22,133 nucleotides of DNA from Prevotella sp. CAG:1031. GTDB taxonomy: Bacteria; Bacteroidota; Bacteroidia; Bacteroidales; Muribaculaceae. Numbering within the stretch: the stretch's first letter is position 1; each line of letters opens with the position of its first letter. The stretch lies in NCBI GenBank assembly GCA_000431215.1, contig HF985610.1:1-22133 (forward strand). The letters are read 5' to 3'. Made by a program: the position numbers and the translations under genes. Positions 19,867 to 22,133 of this stretch are shown here, one piece after another. The notes beneath the pieces are model-generated. The model was given only the letters and a program-made list of their open reading frames with translations. It did no database searches and was not told where the DNA came from.

Positions 19867-22133
19867 TTATTTCGCTGTCCTGGCTTCAATCCACTTGCGG
19901 GCATTGACGAACGCGTCGATCCAGGGGGTCACCTCGTCGGCATGGCGCGCTGCCGGATAAAAGCCACACTGCCAGGGGAATATCGTGCGCTCAAGGTGAG
20001 GCATCATAGCCAGATGGCGGCCGTCGTCGCTGCATATTCCGGCTACCGAAGCGCGCGACCCGTTGGGATTGCCGGGATAGCCGCTGTAGCTGTATTTCAG
20101 AGCTACGTTATAGCGGTCGAGCGGCAGGGGAAGCTCGAATTTTCCTTCACCATGGGCCACCCAGATACCGAGTTTCGAGCCGGCGAGCGAGCCGAGCATG
20201 ATCGAGCGGTTTTCGGGCACACTGACTCCGAGGAAGGCGCTCTCGAACTTGTGGCTGTTGTTGTGGCGCATCGCCGTGCGGCGCTCGTGGGCCGGATTGA
20301 CGAGATTCAGCTCGACCATGAGCTGACAGCCGTTGCAGACTCCGAGGCTCATCGTGTCGTCGCGCTGATAGAAACGCTCGAGAGCGCGGCGCGCGTTGTC
20401 GTTCCAGCGGAATGCCCCGGCCCAGCCTTTTGCCGAACCGAGCACGTCGCTGTTCGAGAAACCGCCGCAGAACACAATCATGTTCACATCGTCGAGAGTC
20501 TCGCGTCCGCTCATGAGATCAGTCATGTGGACATCCTTGACGTCGAAGCCGGCCATGTAGAGCGAGAATGCCATCTCGCGGTCGCCGTTAACACCCTTTT
20601 CACGGATGATTGCGGCACGGATGCCCGAACGCTCTTTGCGCACAACCGAAAGTCCGCGCGAAGCCATCGATCCGTCGAAGCCGGCGGGCAGGCGCCAGCG
20701 CAGCGGCTGCTTGCGATAGTTGGCATAGCGGTCGGCGGCGCAGGCTTCGCCGCTCTGCTCGATGTCGAGAAGATATGAGGGATAATACCAGACGTCGCGC
20801 AGATGGTCGATTCCGAGCATCCACAATCTGTCCCCTTTGCCGACGGTCAGCAGGCGCTCCTTTGCCGGCGTGCCGATAGCCTTGAAGTCGACTCCGGCAT
20901 CGGCGAGAGTGCGCTCGAAAGCGGCGCGTTTCGGCTCGGCGACCTGAACCACGAGAGCGGGGTTCTCGGCGAAGAGCGTGGTGATGACATCCAGGTCGAA
21001 CGAATCGAGATTGATGTCGATACCTCCGGCGGTGTTGGCGAACGCCATCTCGAGAAGCGTGGTCACAAGACCTCCGGCGCTGACATCGTGGGCCGCCAGC
21101 AACGCTCCGCGGCTTACGAGAGCCTGGACGGCATTGAAGGCGCGCGCGAAATAGTCCGGATCGGAAACAGTGGGCACATGACTGCCTACACGTCCGAGAG
21201 TCTGGGCAAGTGCCGAACCGCCGAGAGCGAGCGGACTGCGCGAGAAATCGATATAATAGAGTGTCGATTTTTTATTCTGAAGAACGGGGCTGACGGTCTT
21301 GCGGACATCTTTCACCTCTCCGGCTGCCGAAATAATGACAGTGCCGGGAGCCATGACTTTGTCGTCACCATATTTCTGGGTCATCGACAGAGAGTCTTTG
21401 CCCGTCGGGATATTGATTCCGAGCGCGCAGGCGAAATCAGAGCATGCCTTGACAGCGCGATAGAGAGCGGCATCCTCCCCCTCGTTGCGGCAGGGCCACA
21501 TCCAGTTGGCCGACAGCGAGACAGCGCTCAGCCCTCCGTCGAGAGGCGCGCCGACAATATTCGTCAGCGCTTCGGCTATGGCAAGCACCGAACCGGCGCC
21601 CGAATCGGCCAGAGCCGCCTGAGGCGCATGGCCGATAGAAGTCGCGATTCCCTTTTTGCCGTTATAGTCGAGAGCCACGACGCCGCAGTCGCTCAGAGGC
21701 AGCTGCAGTTCGCCCTGACACTGCTGGCGGGCGATCTTGCCGGTGATCGAGCGGTCGACTTTGTTTGTCAGCCAGTCTTTGCAGGCCACAGCCTCGAGGC
21801 TCAGAACGTCGTTGAGATATTCCTCAAGGCGCGATTCCTCGGTTTCGCAGTCGGCATAGCTGCGCTCTACGGTGACATCGCGCATGACAGTCTTGGGCGG
21901 ATTGCCGAACATATCGCTCATCTCGAGATTCATCGGCTTCGAGCCGTCGGGCAGTTCGAAAACGAAGCGATGGTCGCCGGTAGTCTCACCGATGACATAC
22001 ATCGGCGAACGCTCGCGGTCGGCGACACGGCGCACGAAGTCGACATCCTCGTTTTTCATCACCATTCCCATGCGCTCCTGACTTTCGTTGCCGATAATCT
22101 CTTTGGCCGAAAGAGTCGGATCGCCCACCGGAA
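19867..22133 (-). CDS. purL: Phosphoribosylformylglycinamidine synthase, C-terminal part (partial)
   Basis: The large single-chain PurL of purine synthesis (FGAR to FGAM with glutamine and ATP). The 5' end lies beyond the right edge; 755 codons are visible, beginning within the AIRS-like ATP-binding half (V-G-D-P-T-L-S-A-K-E). The second AIRS-like domain has L-P-L-S-D-C-G-V-V-A-L-D, G-A-P-L-D-G-G-L-S-A-V-S-L-S-A-N-W-M and P-T-G-K-D-S-L-S-M. The C-terminal class I glutaminase has the F-C-G-G-F-S-N-S-D-V oxyanion segment, the nucleophile in L-G-V-C-N-G-C-Q-L, and M-P-H-L-E-R for His and Glu (Leu replaces the usual Pro of M-P-H-P-E-R). The Cys, His and Glu triad is complete, so glutamine use should be normal. 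It is transcribed leftward; its promoter is outside the window. Confidence 0.95.
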   Translation of the reverse strand, partial: PVGDPTLSAKEIIGNESQERMGMVMKNEDVDFVRRVADRERSPMYVIGETTGDHRFVFELPDGSKPMNLEMSDMFGNPPKTVMRDVTVERSYADCETEESRLEEYLNDVLSLEAVACKDWLTNKVDRSITGKIARQQCQGELQLPLSDCGVVALDYNGKKGIATSIGHAPQAALADSGAGSVLAIAEALTNIVGAPLDGGLSAVSLSANWMWPCRNEGEDAALYRAVKACSDFACALGINIPTGKDSLSMTQKYGDDKVMAPGTVIISAAGEVKDVRKTVSPVLQNKKSTLYYIDFSRSPLALGGSALAQTLGRVGSHVPTVSDPDYFARAFNAVQALVSRGALLAAHDVSAGGLVTTLLEMAFANTAGGIDINLDSFDLDVITTLFAENPALVVQVAEPKRAAFERTLADAGVDFKAIGTPAKERLLTVGKGDRLWMLGIDHLRDVWYYPSYLLDIEQSGEACAADRYANYRKQPLRWRLPAGFDGSMASRGLSVVRKERSGIRAAIIREKGVNGDREMAFSLYMAGFDVKDVHMTDLMSGRETLDDVNMIVFCGGFSNSDVLGSAKGWAGAFRWNDNARRALERFYQRDDTMSLGVCNGCQLMVELNLVNPAHERRTAMRHNNSHKFESAFLGVSVPENRSIMLGSLAGSKLGIWVAHGEGKFELPLPLDRYNVALKYSYSGYPGNPNGSRASVAGICSDDGRHLAMMPHLERTIFPWQCGFYPAARHADEVTPWIDAFVNARKWIEARTAK

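Noticed and set aside
19942..20778. 278-codon plus-strand frame opposite purL
   Set aside because: Shadow of the glutaminase half of purL, whose active-site motifs read correctly on the minus strand.
1..22133. CRISPR array, rRNA or complete tRNA genes
   Set aside because: No regularly spaced direct repeats and no recognisable rRNA or tRNA sequence were seen on either strand.

Overview
The window looks like a chromosomal segment of an anaerobic member of the Bacteroidota, most likely order Bacteroidales. The reasons are the TTTG / TAnnTTTG promoters (a clear one drives etfB), the scarcity of strong Shine-Dalgarno sites, the order parE-coaD-S41 peptidase, the holA/HsdR_N-like divergent pair, a purL with fused glutaminase domain, and a strict-anaerobe type hybrid cluster protein. 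A family such as Muribaculaceae would fit the GC-rich, TCG/GAC-rich codon use of the right half, but that is a guess.

Left, positions 1 to about 8.5 kb, is accessory and, by eye, more AT-rich. It opens with the edge of what looks like an integrated conjugative element: a partial leftward gene that may be PcfK-like and a 71-residue membrane protein. Next comes an 840-base stretch without a convincing gene but full of large inverted repeats. It is followed by a two-gene RloA/RloB (AbiL-type) defence module (1145-2962). After it lies an AbiE-like pair whose antitoxin-like gene is intact (3305-4234) while the nucleotidyltransferase toxin partner stops after 50 residues (4228-4380). About 750 bases of debris and control elements follow.

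Positions 5.1-8.0 kb hold a compact nitrosative-stress locus: a cupin gene and hcp rightward behind a CRP/FNR-type palindrome, then convergently a ygbA-like gene and a NimA-like flavin protein. The two units meet at a strong terminator. A dead DUF488 gene (lost start, internal stop, scrambled end) sits between this locus and the core genome.

Positions 8.5-22.1 kb are ordinary housekeeping genes: parE, coaD and an S41 processing protease rightward; ferritin leftward; an HsdR_N-like nuclease-fold protein divergent from holA; a SAM methyltransferase leftward, next to a 39-codon tail of a lost enolase-superfamily gene; an etfB-etfA-acyl-CoA dehydrogenase operon leftward; and the C-terminal three quarters or less of purL, cut by the right edge.

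I did not find a system I can defend as wholly new. The best leads are the 20-bp inverted repeat enclosing a 155-nt hairpin at the left end (possible phase switch or structured RNA), the defence/TA island beside it, and the Hcp-cupin-YgbA-Nim grouping with its palindromic operator.
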